A stretch of 64,000 nucleotides of DNA from Epiperipatus broadwayi (GCA_028023455.1 JAQFVV010006215.1:11327973-11391972); one strand, 5' to 3'. Counted from the first letter of the stretch, positions 35,800-47,105 are shown. Numbers and translations are program-made. Notes: generated from the sequence alone by a model not told the origin.

Positions 35800-36010
35800 A
35801 GGAAAAATGTGGGGGAGATAGTATTACTAGATGATGAGGGAATAGAGTGTAGCTCTAGAGAAGAATTAGAGAGAATCTTGAATAGGTATGTAATGGATAT
35901 AGAAAGGATGTTAGATGTAAAAGACAGAGGGATAGAATACATTAAAGCATATAATAATGGGAATATTAGGTTTACAGAAAATAAATTGAATGAAGCATGA
36001 AGGAAATTGA
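35800..36010 (+). pseudogene. LINE linker segment, copy 2
   Basis: The open frame at 35,809-36,000 reads with CSSREELERILNRYVMDIER and MLDVKDRG. It matches minus-strand 1,282-1,479. It is followed in another frame by GKLKSGQARGLDG, the usual lysine- and glycine-rich stretch that precedes LINE RT domains. Confidence 0.75.
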
Positions 36011-36129
36011 AAAGTGGACAGGCAAGAGGTTTAGATGGATGGGCTGAATTTAGGGCATAGGGCAAAAATAAAGCTATTATCATGTTTTAATAAGGTGACA
36101 CAGAAGAAAGTTTTTTCTGGGTAACTGGA

Positions 36130-36890
36130 GTAATGCAAGAGTAAGATTATTATTTAAAGGAAAAAGTAAAAATTATAGAAAGTTAAACAATTATAGACTG
36201 ATAGTAGTAACATCAGTTTTATATAAAGTTTTTTCACATATGGTGGCTGAAAGAGTTGCAAAATGTATGGAAGAAAATAATGTAATGAGGGAAATGCAAG
36301 GAGGTTTTAGGTCAGATAAGTGTATAGAAGATAGTTTATTTGTAGTCATGCAACTTATGGATATGAGTAGGAATTCAGGTAGACAGTTATATATGAGTTT
36401 TATAGATATAGAGAAGGCATATGATAGAATAAATAGAAATGGATTATGGATAAGTTTAGCAAATTTGGGAATTAATAAAGCTTTAGTAGATATTATTAAG
36501 AAAATAAAATAATTACTATACATATCAATTAGAAGATATAGAATCAATTAAAGTTAAAAATGGGGTGGGACTAAGGCAAGGCTGCCCCTAGGTTACCTAT
36601 TTTGTTTTTGTTGTATTTGAGTGAAATGGAGAGAGCAATAGAAAGACTAGGAAGAGGAATAGAGATACCATTAATAGACAGCAAGGGAGTATATACTTTG
36701 TTGGGTCTTTTTTTGAGGATATCTTTTTGTGTGCAGAAAGATGAGAAGATATGGAAGCTATGCTGAGGACTTGTGCAAGGATGGGTAAAGAGATGGGAAT
36801 TAAATTTAGTGAAGAAAAATCAAATATAATGATAGTTAATTCTGGAGAAAGACAAAGAATTTTTATTGGGGGACATAAAGTCAAGTGTGG
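36130..36890 (+). pseudogene. LINE reverse transcriptase remnant, copy 2
   Basis: At about 36,175-36,240, NYRKLNNYRLIVVTSVLYKV corresponds to the NYRPIxLxSxxxK block. The open frame 36,240-36,512 continues with MQGGFRSDKCIEDSLFV and SFIDIEKAYDRINR, the first palm motif with Asp intact. After a frameshift, NGVGLRQGCP gives the LRQGCPLSP block. The FADD motif has decayed to FFED at about 36,711-36,722, after which ERxEDMEAMLRTCARMGKEM continues in frame through one stop. Inactive. Confidence 0.88.
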
Positions 36891-37589
36891 TCAATAGATA
36901 TAGTTATTTGGGAATCATTGAGTAATCAAAAAAATTGCTTGGATGAATGAGAAAAAAAACTGATAAAGCAAAGCAAAGAAAGGGATTGATAAAGAAATTA
37001 ACAATGTTTTTGTATAATAAATATGATGTAGCTAGAATTGTATAGAAGAGTGTGACTGTATGGCAGTGCATGTGTTATGTGTTAGTAAAGGGGTATTAGA
37101 TTACTTAGAAAAAATACAAAGGGAAGTAGAAAGGCATGCATTAGATGCAGATGTGTGGATAGCAAAGAAGGTAATTCAAGGAGAAATGGGATGACCATGT
37201 TTTTATATGAGATGCAAAAAGAAAAATGAAAATGTTCGGTAGATTGCAATTTATAGATAATAAAAGAATAGCCAAAATAGTTTTTAATTGGGTTATGAGT
37301 AAAGGGCAGGCAACAAGATGGGTGAGAAAGGTAAGGCAGTATGCAGAAGATTTGGATAAAGAATATATATCAGTATACTTATACAAGAGGTAACATGATT
37401 GTTTTAAAAGGATTGATGCATGTTATAGTGGTAAGGAATGGGATAGAAGACTAGATGCATTAATAAAGAATAGGGAATTGGAGAAATGGCAACTATTATG
37501 GAAAGTAAAAAGAGTTTAAATATATATAGGAGTAAATGGAATATTGGGTGCAAGTTAATTTATGATAATAGCAAGAAAAGTAGTTTACT

Positions 37590-37780
37590 GTTTAAGGCTT
37601 GAACGAGATCTTTAGCAACAAGGGAATATACACGTAAATAGAGAAATATGGGTGATTTACTCTGCAAGTTGTGTGAGAAAGGCATAGAAAATATTAGATA
37701 TCTGTTGATTCAATGTAAATTTTTGAAAGCAGAAAGAGTACAAATAATAAAGTTATAGAAGACTAAATATAAACAAAGTG
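37590..37780 (+). pseudogene. LINE C-terminal zinc motif, copy 2
   Basis: LCKLCEKGIENIRYLLIQC reads as C-X2-C-X8-Y-X4-C, with the first Cys codon at 37,663-37,665. The expected His is Tyr, a single C-to-T change. Next comes KFLKAERVQ, the usual helix after this motif in LINE C-termini. The motif is thought to help target or RNA binding. Copy 1 lacks this region. Confidence 0.7.
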
Positions 37781-38029
37781 ATTATATAAAAAGTAAGTTA
37801 TTGGTTTTTGTGCTGGGTTTGGAAACAGATAAGGGGAATTTAGATATGAAGGCCATGGAGTTGAAAAAGATTATGTTGTGGAAATGGGATAGAGCAGGAT
37901 ATGGGAAAACTTAGGGTGGGGAATGGAAAGGGACGGTAAAGTGACTACCAGATTTCTCTGGGCATAGTTGCTGAGAGATTCTTGACTCCTTATAAGAAGT
38001 CACAGTGCATCACATCACACCACATAAAA

Positions 38030-38800
38030 AATATCTACTATTAAGTTTAAAAGATTATATAATTTATTTTTCTACGATAAAAATTAAGATTATATAATTT
38101 ATTTCTTAAATTTATAAAATATTGATTATCTATAACAGAAAATATTTCAAATTATTTTAAAAGTTTGAAAAATTTCTTAAAAATTCCATAAATATATTGC
38201 TTCATGTCTAAGAATTAAATATATGATATAGTAATATGGAAATCAGTTTATCCAGTTGAAACAAGTGAAAATATTAATGTTTAGTGAAATATTATCTATG
38301 AGTAAACAACAATTATTTATTTTAATTAAATTAATACAATTAGTATTTCAAAAAGAAAAAAAATGGAACAAAAATATCTTCACTGAGGTTAGAATGAAAT
38401 GTGAATGGTTTTTATTTAAACACATAAATACAATAATTATATATAATTTATAAAAACAACAGAAATAAAAAATTAAATGACAAAGACAAAATCAGTTTGA
38501 ACAGTCATTTAATTTTTCATAAAAAATATGACAACCATCAACAAAAATATTTAATTGAATTTATCACATTAGCTTTTTTCTGTTTAGGCAAGTGATGGTA
38601 TGACTGGACTTGAGAACTAAAGATTTCTGGATTATATATCTACCTGACACTTCTATACTTGGATATCATTTGACTTCTTGAGCAATAACTATTTCCACTA
38701 ATATTTTTATATATTCATAATTTGAGTTTTATTTATAATAACTTCTATTTATTAGTAACTGAAATACAGGCTTATTATACACCTGTATCAATATAAGTAA
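38030..38800. other. Noncoding AT-rich region
   Basis: No element or gene was recognised. The plus-strand frame at 38,256-38,453 has a low-complexity lysine and isoleucine composition and no motif. Confidence 0.5.
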
Positions 38801-38802
38801 TA

Positions 38803-39115
38803 TATAGGATATATGAGCACAGACTTTCACATGATCCACCACTCTCCACTCTATCTCATAGCACTGATACACTTGAACACCTATATGTCGAAAAGATAAA
38901 TAATCACCAATGGTGATACTTCATGCTAAACCAGCAATCGTCAGTTGGTCTTTATTATCATCTCTACACATATATGCAATAAGTGCTCAGATATATATTA
39001 AGATAGCCAATCTTCATACTTTAATGGACAGGCTTCAATCCTCTCCACCCTCTAACTCTTCAACCATCCATCCAATTGAAAATCTGATGATGGAACACTC
39101 GATTCTTATCATTAT
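38803..39115 (-). mobile_element. Family C arm, left
   Basis: This is the reverse complement of 40,165-40,475, with its outer end GAGCACAGACTTTCAC (38,815-38,830) matching 40,448-40,463. Landmarks: CTCATAGCACTGATACAC, AGATAAATAATCACCAATGG, ATGCTAAACCAGCAATCG and GGACAGGCTTCAATCC. The open frame at 38,910-39,131 runs through the repeat and is not a gene. The two arms enclose about 1 kb of other sequence. Confidence 0.85.
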
Positions 39116-39479
39116 TAGGCAAATCTTTTAAAACTTTTGACTTGCATGATTGTCGTTAAAAATAAAAAAAAAAGCTCACCAAAAATTTATTTTGATATGT
39201 TAAAATTGTATTAAACGATTAATATAAATATTGAATGCATATAACATTTATAAAATTAAATATAAAAAAAAATTGCTTGTTTAAAAAGTGGTGTATTATT
39301 ATAAATAAAGCTGTTATTATTTTATAATCAAGCATTGTAAAAATCAGAATTTGAATCTGAAAAATCAGGTTAGAAAGTTTGCAAGATATATGTTGAATTT
39401 ATGCCATTAGGATAAATAGTTTACTACAGTGTGATTAAACATATTCTCTAAGAATTTCAAATTATTTATAATAAATTGA

Positions 39480-39640
39480 GAGGTTGCCAATTCTCTCACA
39501 TGCACCTACTGTTGCTTCTCAGACAGCCAATAAGATGTTAAGACAGCAGTTTGAAGAGCATTCAAGCCAAGGCACATGACAGAGTTTTTGATAAGAAAAG
39601 GATAATTTCACCCTCTTCTTGACTTACCTTTTTTTATTAA
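39480..39640 (+). repeat. Diverged single arm of family D
   Basis: CAGCCAATAAGATGTTAAGA, then GCACATGACAGAG and TTTCACCCTCTTCTTGACTTA align in order with the left arm of the 43.1-43.7 kb palindrome (CAGCCAATCAGATGTAATAA, then ACCTTCTTCTCTACTTA). The match is partial but collinear. It lies between the family C arms. Confidence 0.5.
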
Positions 39641-39849
39641 CTTTTAAAAACAATATGCGATTTACATAATAATATTATTTATTTATAATATATATTGACT
39701 GACTTACTTTAGATTAATATTATTGAAATGTTTGAATATTGATGTTGGTATAAAATTGTATCAATGATTTTCATGTTTCTATTGCTTTTTTTAGATATTT
39801 TGTTCCTTTTTTAAAAAAAAAAGATTCTTACATTCTGTTTCCTGTGTGA

Positions 39850-39930
39850 TTTATCACAGTTAGTAGAGCATCAGATTTGGGATTGGAAGATCCCAGGATC
39901 GATTCTGGTGCTCACAGTTCTGACACTCAA
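39850..39930 (+). mobile_element. tRNA-like SINE fragment
   Basis: An A-box-like stretch, AGTTAGTAGAGCATCAGATT, and a B box, GGATCGATTCT (39,896-39,906), lie at tRNA spacing. The acceptor stem is not convincing, so this is a tRNA-derived repeat rather than a working tRNA gene. No target duplication was identified. It is not the tRNA-Gly family seen at 14, 55 and 60 kb. Confidence 0.5.
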
Positions 39931-40164
39931 ACTTCTTATGAACTCCCAAGCAATAAATCCATTAGTATTTTTTTATTTATAAAAACTGTCTTAAAAGTTT
40001 GTAGTATGTATTTTAATATAATTAATAAAAACTTATATGAAGGTTTGTAACGATAAGTAGAGATGTCTGCCCAACCCTTGTATATGTCTTAAATGGATTA
40101 TGTCCTGTACATGAGGGATCAGATTGACTTTAGATCAACATGGGTGTGACAAGAATCTCGGCCT

Positions 40165-40475
40165 CAGGGTGGCCTTTGAGCATTCCATCATCAGATTTTC
40201 AATTGGATGGATGGTTGAAGAGTTGGATTGTGGAGTATATTGAAGCCTGTCCATTAAAGTATGAGATTTGACTATCTTAATATATATCTGAGCACTTATG
40301 GCATATATATGTGGAGATGGTAATCTGAACCAATTGATGATTGCTGGTTTAGCATGAAATACTTATATTGGTCATTATTTATCTTTTCAACATATATGTG
40401 TTCAAGTGTATCAGTGTTATGAGATAGTGTGGAGAGTGTTGGGTCGTGTGAAAGTCTGTGCTCATATACCCTAAA
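40165..40475 (+). mobile_element. Family C arm, right
   Basis: Inverted partner of 38,803-39,115. It starts near GAGCATTCCATCATCAGATT and ends at GTGCTCATATACCC. Related copies are at 42,365-42,690 and, as a tight palindrome, at 56,122-56,590. The right end of the 42.6 kb copy has a B-box-like GGTTCAAATTC, so the family may be tRNA-related at that end. Confidence 0.85.
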
Positions 40476-40479
40476 TAGT

Positions 40480-42360
40480 ATATCCTTTTATAATTTTAAA
40501 AGCACTCACTTGCATTTTATCAATCTAAAGTAAAATATCACACATAGATATTTATCTGTAAAGATAGTACATGAATGATAATGTACCATGTAAATCAGAG
40601 TTGTAATAAAATACCAGCACTCAAGAGCAAAAGATTCCTGGATTGATTTCCTGTTAAATAAATAAAAAAAATTCAGATAAACAGAACAGAACTGTTCTGC
40701 TTGTTACAGTGATCAAATATTAAATGACTTTCAAAACAATACACTATATATATATAAATAAATAAATATATATATATATATATCAAATAAAGACCGATAG
40801 ATTTGTTCTATAACACATACACTTCTTTCTAAATAATAATATTGATTATTTCTTCATGACAGCAGAAAGAACTTCCATTTTTCAGAAAGTCAGGTGGATT
40901 AAAATCAATTAAAATAAGTAAACACTAAAGGGAAAATTTTTTTGGCTGTTTCAAGAAATATAATTGCTTAATATTATATGGGTATTGAGTATTTGCATGT
41001 GTAAACAAATTAAAATATAGAGGCCTTATTATAATTTGTGATATAGCTAACCTAATATTAAGATATGATCTAAACTACGTTAAACGTATGTCAAACTATC
41101 ATCAATAAGTGGCCAAATATTAACTTCTGATCATAATGTTTTCCCAAACTGCATTAACATAATATGTATATAATATCATTTAAATATATTTCTATTTCTA
41201 AACTTAAGTACTAACAATATTGTAATTTAGAAAGCAAACTAACATATTACTAATTTCTAATAGGGAATTCTAAATTTAGACTATTTGACAAGTAGTATAA
41301 CACAGCATTTATTTTAAGTCTTCAAAGCTAATTAGTTCTATGAAGTAAAATATTTGTGGATTTAGCAAATTTAGCTATATTTTATGTTGATTTTATAAAT
41401 AGAAGAAAGTTTAAATGTTTGGTGTTGTCAATTTCTTTTTTCAAAAAATAAAAAAAAAAAAAAACAAAGCTAAATTTAATTTTAAAAAAATTGAAAGAGA
41501 AACAAATATTTTAGGACGATGACGCAGAATTTTAGTCAGCTTTGCATTTTATAGCATTTGCAAAATATAAAATTAAAGCAGGCTATTTATATTACTTTAA
41601 ATAAGTGTTTTAAAAATCATAACTTTATAAACATTAGTAATATTAAATATTTTATTCTGTAAAATAAGTAACAGTAATTTATAAATTCTAACAGTAATTT
41701 ATAAATTCTAACCAATCATCAAAAACAATAATAAATAATTACAAACGTATTGTATAAAATTCTTTAAAATTGTAGGTAATAATCGATATTCTAAGAAAAT
41801 ATAAATGTAAAATAATATGGAAGGTATATATAATAAGAGTTTACTAAAAGCATTTTAAAATATCTTTGAGGCAAAAGTTATTTATCAATAAAAAGTTATT
41901 AAAAACAGGGATGACATCATAAAATGTGTAGATAATTTTACAAAAAAATTGTATAGCAATAAAAAAAAGCAAGAAAACAAAATGACCTATACAATAACAA
42001 CATAAACCAAAATGTCATATATTTTAAATGAAGAGGCAATAAAGAACTTGAAGGAACGAAAGAAAAAAAGACCACCTTATACAATCATTATAAATATTTA
42101 AAAGGAATTTGGAGAAAAAGTAATACATACAGTATATAAAATGCCTAGGTAAAGTCTAATAAAACAACAAATCTTATATTGTAGAATTCAAGTTTATATA
42201 CTAAATGATATATTAAATTGTGCACCAATGAAAAGAATATACTAATTGATTAGCAGAATGTTATAGGAAAGTAATATTTATGAAAATTAACAATACAAAA
42301 TAGAAATTACAGCCCTGAAAATCTTTCAATAAATTATAAATAAAAATATTTAATATATGT
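40480..42360. other. Noncoding AT-rich region
   Basis: No gene was recognised. A perfect 20-bp tandem duplication (ACAGTAATTTATAAATTCTA) occupies 41,671-41,690 and 41,691-41,710. Short AT runs lie near 40,745-40,785. Confidence 0.5.
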
Positions 42361-42364
42361 AAAC

Positions 42365-42690
42365 AAGGGTTTTGAGCATGCCATCATCCGATTTTCAATT
42401 ATATAAATGGCTGAAGAGTTGGAGGAGAGTGGAGAAGATTGAAATATGTCAAGTAAAGTTTGAAGATTTGCTTTTTTTTAATATAAACCAAGCACTGATT
42501 ATATATGTGTGTGTGTGCATGGGAGATGATGATCCATACTAACTGATGAGTGTTGATTCACCATAAAATATGTATATTGGATATCATTTATTATGTTCAC
42601 ATGTATGTATGTGGTAATGTGCATCGGTTGTATAAGATGGAGTGGATGACTGAAGGGAGTTGAAAGTCTGGGTTCAAATTCCTTCTAATT
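42365..42690 (+). mobile_element. Family C, single-arm copy
   Basis: GAGCATGCCATCATCCGATT at the start and GAAAGTCTGGGTTCAAATTC near the end match the 40.2 kb arm in the same order, more diverged in the middle. The terminal GGTTCAAATTC (42,671-42,681) fits a polymerase III B box. A convincing A box is not present. Confidence 0.75.
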
Positions 42691-43102
42691 AAATAAAATA
42701 TTTACAAATATTTATTAATAATAGTATACTGACAACTTTGATTTCAGGTTAGCCAAAATAAAAAGTTAAAGTTAAAAGTGATTATAACATAACAATTTAT
42801 CATAAAAAAATAATCATTATAGACTAGGTCAATATGAATTGCCATTTATAAAATATTTATAGATTATGAAAAAGTATTTTATATTGCAAGCATTTCTGAC
42901 ATTAAAAACTTAGTAAAACTATGAAATAAAAACAAAATATTGTTTAATCCTGAAAAATAATTATTAGATAACCTCAGTGGTGATTCAATTATGTGATCAC
43001 ATTTCTAAGAATGATATCATTAATAAAGATATGCAGTGTATTGATGTCATTTCTTCAAAGCGCTTTACATCAATTTTAGCAGAATTATTTTAAGGAATAA
43101 AA

Positions 43103-43710
43103 ATAATGTGAAAGGCTAAAACCCTCAACAGAAGCACCTTAAATATGCTTATGTGACAGCCAATCAGATGTAATAATGACTGCATGTGGAACTTTCAATT
43201 CAAGATCACAAGCCAGAACTACGAGAAAAAGATGGGACCCACCTTCTTCTCTACTTAAATTTATGTATAAATAAGTCAAACTCAAGCATTCTGAACTAAG
43301 AGTGTGAAGCTTAAAACACCTTCACATTTAATTCACTAAATATTATATATAAATAATGTGAAATTTTTCGATTTACAATGAAGTAATTTTTAAATCTAAT
43401 GAAGTGATAGTAACAAATGTAAATTGCTTCATTGTTATAAATTGAAAGATTTTGCATTGTTTATTTATATATAATATTTAGGAAATTAAATGTGAAGATG
43501 TTTTAAACTTCACACTTTTAGTTGGGAATGTTTGAGTCTGTCTTATTTATATATAAATTTAAGTAAAGAAGAAGATGGGTCCCATATTTTTCTTGTAGTT
43601 CTGGCTTGTGTTCTTGAATTGAGAGTTTCATGTCATTATTACATCTGATTGGCTGTCACATAAGCATTTTAAAGATGCTTCTGTTGAAGGTTTTAGCCTT
43701 TCATGTTATT
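43103..43710. mobile_element. Family D palindrome, arms about 280-300 bp
   Basis: The block AATAATGTGAAAGGCTAAAA at 43,103 is complementary to GGTTTTAGCCTTTCATGTTATT at 43,689-43,710. Pairing continues inward through CAGCCAATCAGATGTAATAA and its complement, the GGGACCCA/TGGGTCCCA segment and CACATTTAATT/AATTAAATGTG, to an axis at about 43,406 with little spacer. Arms differ at scattered sites. No coding capacity. A diverged single arm is at 39.5 kb. Confidence 0.85.
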
Positions 43711-43714
43711 ATTA

Positions 43715-44500
43715 GATCATCTGCTAGCACTTAATAAATTTAATATATTTAAGGAATAAAATGAGAAGTAATGAAAGTAAAAATAAATGGGAAGTATTTA
43801 AATCATACAGATTTTATAAACAATATAGTTGATTTTTAGAATAAGTCTTCAAATTGCAGAAAATATTGTGTAGACTGCCATTAGATGAAAGCAAAAAAGG
43901 TAAGAATGAAAAGATAAATGTTTTGAACAATGAATTGGAAATTATAAATAGTTTAGATAAAATTTTAATATAAATAGAAACTCAGTGAATGAAATTTAAC
44001 AAATAATTTAGCTTATATGGAATAATTTTCTTTAAATTAAAAAAAAAACAACGCTAAAATATTTGTTTAAAAATAATCACAATTACAAAATGTATCTGGA
44101 TGTAGTGTTCACACAATTGCCAGAGATGAAAATAAGACAAATAGAAAAGACAGGAGAAATCAACATTATCTCAGATAATCATCCCAATTTAATTAGAAAA
44201 CATTTTTAACTTGAATGAAATAATGATGAAATTATTAAAAATTCAAGTAAAGGAAAGAATGTCTTTTTGTCTTTGTTGTATAAAATGTTCTATGAAAATA
44301 CTTTATGAAAGATAAATGAATAGATAAATTTTATGCTGTTGTGAGATAGAAAAAGATAAAGCAATTCAATTTTTCATTGTGAATCAAAATATAAACTGAA
44401 ACAAATATTTAAATGAAAGTATCACTTTTAGATGATTAACAGTGTTTCTAATCAAATCATTAAAATCAGTTATATTCCATAGTTTTCTTTTTCATTAAAA
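43715..44500. other. Noncoding AT-rich region
   Basis: Nothing recognised between the family D palindrome and the family B foldback. Confidence 0.5.
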
Positions 44501-45225
44501 AAAAGAGATGACTATCAGAATTATACTTATATGTTGGACTATTTAATTTTTTAAACTTTTATTTAAATTTTCCAATTACATGCAACTGTTAATAATAAGA
44601 CACATATTACTATATCTATATGCACTGACACACAATTAAAGGTGAGGCTAAAATGAGAATTATAATACAAAGGTAGCTTAATATTATAAATCTCATTTTA
44701 GCTTCACCTTTACCTGTGTGTCAGCACATAGATATATTACTGTTCATTTAAGGAAATTTATGTATCTGTTATTATAACACAGAGATTAGCATATACACAA
44801 CATTTCAAATGATATTATTTTCTGTTCTTCAAGTGTTGCCAGAAAACCAGTGACAGTACCAGCATGGAAATTGAACCTGGATCTTTAAATTCTTGAATAT
44901 TGAATATTAAAGTAATGCTCTAACCAACTAAGCTATTCTGTTAAACTTGGTTAGAGCATTATCTTAAAATTTAATACTCAAGAATTTAAAGATCCAGGTT
45001 CAAATCTCATGATAATACTGTCAATAGTCAGGTCAGCAACACCTGAAGAAAAGGAGAATACTACCACCCACAACATTTAATATGTGTACTATACCTAACA
45101 GTTGAAGGTAATCAGAAAATTTCAGTTTTAAAAAAAAACATTCAATATTTAATGTTAGATGATAGAAATAGTCCAACATGTAAAGTTCAACTGAAATGCC
45201 ATCATTTTAAACCTTCAGGCAAATG
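44500..45225. mobile_element. Family B foldback, copy 2, with two opposed tRNA-like heads
   Basis: Two arms meet at about 44,942. On the minus strand the left arm reads TAGCTTAGTTGG (A box, 44,924-44,935) and GAAATTGAACC as the complement of a B box (44,867-44,877). On the plus strand the right arm reads GTTAGAGCATTATC and GGTTCAAATCT (B box, 44,997-45,007). Both continue into the same body (CAGCAACACCTGAAGAA) and end near AGTCCAACATGT and its complement. These are two SINE-like units arranged head to head. The left arm contains a separate nested hairpin at 44,613-44,734. The copy at 12.1-12.7 kb has the same arrangement, so it is a heritable structure and not a local accident. Confidence 0.82.
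44613..44734. mobile_element. Nested hairpin MITE in the left arm of family B
   Basis: TATCTATATGCACTGACACA on the left pairs with TGTGTCAGCACATAGATA on the right. AGGTGAGGCTAAAATGAGA pairs with the block TCTCATTTTAGCTTCACCTT, leaving a short loop. The direct repeat ATATTAC flanks it (44,604-44,610 and 44,734-44,740), overlapping the end by one base, and could be the target duplication. The right arm of the family B element lacks this insertion. Confidence 0.72.
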
Positions 45226-46192
45226 ACCAACAAAATTTGTTTTTTTTTTTTACCATTTTAATTATAGTATTGTTTCATAAGTTAGTACTGGAATGCCAAA
45301 TATAGCTTTTAATTTTCAAATTTAAAATTATCATTTCTGAATTTAATCTTCCTATCTTTATTACTGTTTCTTTATCAATGAAATGCAAACATAAAATTGA
45401 TCTTCTCAAATCAATTATGCATCATTTGTCAGTAGATTTATTCAGTTTGAAATTATACTTTTTTGAAAAAATATTTATAGATATTGTAACACTGTAGATA
45501 ATGGCCAACTCTGACTACATCATATATTGCAAACTTCTTAAATTAAATCAGTAAAGTTAAAATGGGAAAATGATAGGATTTAATTTTCTTAGTTTTTTTT
45601 ATAGCAAGCAGTAAAGTATTTAAAAATTTTATATTTCTAAAGTGATATGATGATTCCAAACATTTAAAAAAAATAATAATGTGAATATTTATAATTTGTT
45701 AAGAAGTATTGGTAAAAGTGAAAGAAATTTTGAAAAGAAAGTGCTAGAGGAAAAAAAATTCTTTTCAGTAAGTTATTGAAAAAGTTTTAATTTTAACCTT
45801 TAAAAGATAATAAGAGAAATAAATAGGCAAAATTTTAATTTTACAGATAAAAGGTTCTAATAGTTTGTTGAGAAATTTTATTTTAATTAATTAAAGTTGC
45901 TTTTTTTCTTTTCCCTCCATATATCTAGAACAAAAAGTAATAGTGTTCAAATCAAAGAGTAATTAAAAGATTATCTTGGGTTTTTTTTTTTGAAATAAAA
46001 AAAACATCACATAACTACCATTCTTATGATTGGATTTTTTTCAATTAAAAAAAGAGGATATAACCAAATAATCCTTTTTTAAAATAAATTCCATTGGTCA
46101 GATGTTCCAACCAATAATGATTGGACAGATACAGGATTGTTACAAAAAATAAAATAGGAGCAGGCTAAATCAGTAGATATTGGTGTTTTGTG

Positions 46193-46340
46193 AGCAGCAG
46201 TTATTCTTGATTAAGCTATTGAAGACATCAATAGCATCAGTCTGTCTGGATTTAGTTATTGTAGAAATCAATAGTAGAAGTTATTTTTAGTTTATCTGTT
46301 GGAGAAAATGGTAGCAGCAGTTCAGCTGTGAAGAGAAAAG
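46193..46340 (+). repeat. 40-bp minisatellite, four units
   Basis: Units begin exactly 40 bp apart at 46,193, 46,233, 46,273 and 46,313 (starts AGCAGCAGTTATTC, AGCATCAGTCTG, AGTAGAAGTTATT and AGCAGCAGTTCAGC). The last is partial. The paralogous copy at 51.7 kb has only three starts with the same period. Confidence 0.8.
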
Positions 46341-47092
46341 TAAGAAATATTTTGGCAGTCTAAGGCTCATCTCACTGCTAGTTCAGAAAAATGATTTTTG
46401 AAAAGAATTTGAACAAAGTCATGTGCTAATCCTTAGCTAGAAGCAAGCACCATCAAACTTTACAATGTAGTCTGTTCACTAAAAAAAATGAAAAAGAAGA
46501 CCCCCAATATAATCTGCAACAAGCTTTGTTTTCATCCAAAATGATGACTGTCTCATTCTGTATGTTAGCCCAACATATAAATTATATTACAAAAATGATA
46601 GATTCAGTCTGTGTGAAACCTGATATTTTATTTTAAAATGGGTAACTTTAACTATGTACATTATCTTGGAAATATGTGGTAATAGAGAATCTCACAAAAA
46701 TAAAATCAATAGAAAAAAACTGAAAATTACAATAGCCAAAAAAGAACTAAAAAAAGTCATAGTAAAAAGGAATTTTAATGTGCATATTATATTTATTTTT
46801 ATGAAATTTTTTTAAAAATAAATAATAATTAATGGTAATGAATAATTTTATTAGTATGATTTTAATAGAAACATGTTTTTTTAATCTTATTTTCCCTCAA
46901 AAATGCAATTGTTCATTTTCATAGATAAAGGCAAAGAGAATTTAGGCTAATTTTTTTATCTTTGAAATGTTGTTTTGCAATTGTAATTATTGTAAGAGAA
47001 AATAATTCTGATTAAAGTTAAGGTTAAATAATTAGATTACTAAAAAATTAACTGGTTAATCATATTTACTCTTTAAAATTATATTTTTTAAT

Positions 47093-47105
47093 AAAATGTA
47101 AGATA
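47093..47105. repeat. Left target duplication of the palindromic array
   Basis: AAAATGTAAGATA here and AAAATGTATGATA at 49,308-49,320 match at 12 of 13 positions and flank the family A array. The empty counterpart in the paralogous repeat is AAAATGTATGAAA at 52,590-52,602. Confidence 0.7.

Larger units (their letters stand above)
34815..38030 (+). mobile_element. LINE (non-LTR retrotransposon), copy 2, 5'-truncated
   Basis: Homology to the copy 1 LINE begins at about 34,815, inside the endonuclease domain, so the 5' end is truncated as usual for LINEs. The order on the plus strand is endonuclease (34.9-35.3 kb), linker (35.3-36.05 kb), reverse transcriptase (36.2-36.9 kb), thumb and C-terminal region (36.9-37.8 kb), and 3' UTR (37.9-38.03 kb). 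The 3' UTR ends in CATCACATCACACCACAT and a short A run. Many stops and frameshifts are present. With copy 1 it defines one family; together they cover most of the element. Confidence 0.9.
45536..47105 (+). repeat. Long interspersed repeat, copy 1, left part
   Basis: This segment aligns collinearly with 51,014-52,602. Shared landmarks include AATGATAGGATTTAAT, TTGGACAGATACAGGATTGTT (copy 2: GGCTGGACACAGGATTATT), GAGCAGCAGTTATT, GGTTCATCTCACTG (copy 1: GGCTCATCTCACTG), CATGTGCTAA and ATAATCTGCAACAA. It carries four 40-bp minisatellite units. The family A array interrupts it after 47,105, and it resumes at 49,308. No open frame is conserved between the copies, so a noncoding repeat (perhaps an LTR or non-autonomous element) is more likely than a gene. 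Confidence 0.8.

Noticed and set aside
35790-36884. Minus-strand open frames at 35,790-36,083, 36,191-36,547 and 36,597-36,884
   Set aside because: They are antisense shadows of the plus-strand LINE coding remnants.
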